A stretch of DNA of 7,932 nt from an uncultured Eubacteriales bacterium. GTDB lineage: Bacteria > Bacillota > Clostridia > UMGS1883 > UMGS1540. Under the pieces are notes generated by a model, which was given only the letters and a program-made list of their open reading frames with translations, ran no database searches and had not been told where the DNA came from. Below are positions 6,558-7,932 of the stretch, one piece after another (positions within the stretch are counted from its first letter, which is position 1; every line of letters begins with the position of its first letter). The stretch is taken from the NCBI GenBank assembly GCA_900552775.1, contig USAP01000073.1, forward strand, positions 1-7,932. The letters run 5' to 3'. The position numbers and the translations under genes were made by a program.

Positions 6558-7913
6558 AAAAAAAGGCTTTTAGCATTTATAGTTTCAGCAGTGGTTTTGT
6601 GCACGGCATTTCCGGCATTTGCCGATATTATAAGCGATGAAACAATGGGTGCGTCATGCGGCAAAAATCTTAAATGGACATATGATACAGAAACAAAAAC
6701 GCTCACAATAAGCGGCACCGGCGCTATGTCGGATTTTGATGAGTCATCAAGAGGCATGATTGCACCGTGGCGTAAAAGTTCTAAAACCCAAAATCTTAAA
6801 ACCGTTGTGATCTCCGAAGGCGTAACCAGTATTGGTGAGAATGCATTTTTTTGGTGTGATACATTAACAAATGTTACAATACCGAGCAGTGTGGAGAGTA
6901 TCGGCGCCGATGCATTTTCCGACTGCAAAAGTCTTGTGGGCGTTGTAATTCCAAACGGTGTTAAAAGCATTGGCAGCAAAGCTTTTAATAATTGTTTCGG
7001 TTTAAAAGAAGTAACAATTTCAGGCAGCGTAATAAGCATCGGTGATTATGCGTTTTCCGGCTGCTATGATTCGGAAAGCATTCCGAAAAGCGGTCTGGAA
7101 AGTGTTGTGATTAATGAGGGTGTAAAAAGTATCGGCACTTTCGCATTTTCCGGATGTAAAAAACTAACAAACATAACCCTTCCGGACAGCATAGTAAGTA
7201 TCGGTGATAATGCATTTGAGTTAACCGCTTGCTATAATAAATTGGGGAATAGCAACGATGATATGTTATATATCGGAAATCATCTCATAAAAGCATCTGA
7301 CAATATATCGGGTGACTATGCCATAAAACAAGGGACAAAAACCATTGCCGATTATGCGTTTTACTATTGTGATAAGCTGACACGCATAACAATTCCCGAT
7401 AGCGTAGTAAGTATCGGTAATCATGCATTTGACAACTGCAACAGTCTAATGAACATAACCATACCGAAAAGCGTGACAAGCATCGGCGATGAAGCGTTTT
7501 ATACTTGCTATGATTTGGAAACCATAAATGTTGATGATGAAAATACCGCTTATTGCTCTGAAAACGGCGTTTTATACACCAAAGAAAAAACTGAAATTAT
7601 ACGTTTTCCTAAAGAAAAAGCGGAGATCTCTTTTGTAATTCCGAACGGTGTAACAAGCATTGCCGGCGGAGCGTTTGAATATTGTCAATACTTAAAGAGC
7701 ATAGAGATTCCGTATGGCGTGACAAGCATAGGAAATAACGCATTTGAAAATTGCGGCAGTTTGACAGGTGTGCTGATTCCGGACAGTGTGGTGAGCATTG
7801 GCAGTGGTGCATTTTCAAATTGTTCAAAATTAACAAGCATAATAATTCCGGACGGTCCTCCTATCTTTCCTCAATACAGTCAGTGTACCATAAATCTTCC
7901 CCGAGTAATTTAA
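6555..7913 (+). CDS. secreted BspA-type leucine-rich-repeat protein with disrupted C-terminus
   Basis: This 452-residue protein has a Sec signal peptide at residues 1-23 (MKKRLLAF start, cleavage after AFA). An N-terminal cap at about 34-75 (CGKNLKWTYD, then TLTISGTGAMSDF) is typical of clostridial BspA-like proteins. From residue 81, about twelve LRR_5 units of mostly 23 residues follow the pattern L-x-x-I/V-x-I-P-x-x-V-x-S-I-G-x-x-A-F-x-x-C. Larger inserts fall after units 6 and 10. The thirteenth unit stops at IIIPDG (residue 434), and the last 18 residues (PPIFPQYS start) do not continue the pattern. No SLH or other anchor is present. It is 20 bases downstream of the SLH-bearing LRR gene with no promoter between, so both form one operon. 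The protein is probably secreted or was once anchored. Function as an adhesin or binding protein is inferred from the family. Confidence 0.85.
   Translation: MKKRLLAFIVSAVVLCTAFPAFADIISDETMGASCGKNLKWTYDTETKTLTISGTGAMSDFDESSRGMIAPWRKSSKTQNLKTVVISEGVTSIGENAFFWCDTLTNVTIPSSVESIGADAFSDCKSLVGVVIPNGVKSIGSKAFNNCFGLKEVTISGSVISIGDYAFSGCYDSESIPKSGLESVVINEGVKSIGTFAFSGCKKLTNITLPDSIVSIGDNAFELTACYNKLGNSNDDMLYIGNHLIKASDNISGDYAIKQGTKTIADYAFYYCDKLTRITIPDSVVSIGNHAFDNCNSLMNITIPKSVTSIGDEAFYTCYDLETINVDDENTAYCSENGVLYTKEKTEIIRFPKEKAEISFVIPNGVTSIAGGAFEYCQYLKSIEIPYGVTSIGNNAFENCGSLTGVLIPDSVVSIGSGAFSNCSKLTSIIIPDGPPIFPQYSQCTINLPRVI
6795..7856 (+). repeat. tandem LRR-coding repeats, mostly 69 bp units
   Basis: Twelve 23-codon units plus a broken thirteenth encode the recurring IP-x-x-V-x-SIG-x-x-AF-x-x-C pattern. 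DNA copies such as those around AGCATCGG and AGTATCGG are similar but not identical. The array is a likely substrate for slippage or recombination and can confuse short-read assembly. Confidence 0.85.
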
Positions 7914-7932
7914 CATCTTTGAAATACATTCT
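7861..7932 (-). CDS. possible 3' end of a convergent gene entering from the right
   Basis: On the minus strand the frame from the window edge is open for 23 codons, reading RMYFKDVKLLGEDL and then WYTDCIEER, with TAG at 7861-7863. The stop lies only about five bases from where the LRR pattern breaks. FKDV followed by WYTDCIEE faintly recalls the start of an SLH repeat but is too short to identify. An open frame this short can arise by chance. Confidence 0.25.
   Translation of the reverse strand, partial: RMYFKDVKLLGEDLWYTDCIEER

Noticed and set aside
6521..7836. Minus-strand open frames across the second LRR gene
   Set aside because: The repeated coding pattern leaves long antisense frames open. 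Their translations are low-complexity echoes of the repeats.
6795..7856. Regularly spaced repeats resembling a CRISPR array
   Set aside because: The units are 69 bp, degenerate at the DNA level, stay in frame and encode LRRs; there are no identical repeats with unique spacers.

Overview
The window looks like chromosomal DNA from an anaerobic, spore-forming member of the Clostridia, probably a gut lineage with moderate-to-low G+C. The grounds are AGGAGG-type ribosome binding sites, a pair of small CotF-type spore coat proteins, S-layer-homology (SLH) wall anchoring, BspA-type leucine-rich repeats (LRRs) and a split ThrE-type exporter. No rRNA, tRNA or CRISPR array was seen. The taxon cannot be fixed further from the sequence alone.

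Left part (1-1420). A probable + strand terminator near 60-106 closes a gene lying mostly left of the window. Facing it is a two-gene minus-strand operon encoding the two halves of a ThrE/YjjP-YjjB-type inner-membrane exporter. A good sigma-A-type promoter (1347-1375) drives it and also fixes the start of the first gene at 1317.

Middle (1391-2714). Divergent from the exporter are two small tandem + strand genes, a 60-residue helical protein and an 87-residue CotF-family coat protein. They end at an unusually long perfect hairpin (1980-2021). Converging on the same hairpin is a minus-strand zinc-dependent N-acetylmuramoyl-L-alanine amidase of the endolysin / T7-lysozyme type.

Right part (2804-7932). 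A 567-residue minus-strand regulator has two clear XRE-like helix-turn-helix modules, a possible degenerate third, and a large domain I cannot assign to a function. It is transcribed divergently from a + strand operon of two secreted LRR proteins. The first carries three SLH repeats for attachment to the cell wall; the second starts at TTG and has an N-terminal cap plus about twelve 23-residue repeats. The 152-bp divergent gap holds a 33-bp imperfect palindrome directly upstream of a strong promoter for the LRR operon, which makes it the best operator candidate. My inference is a self-contained regulator/surface-protein module.

The second LRR gene leaves its repeat pattern abruptly at about 7856. 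The remaining 76 bases read better on the minus strand, with a stop exactly at the junction. This may be a rearrangement, a mobile-element insertion or an assembly artefact, and the protein probably lost its normal C-terminal anchor there.
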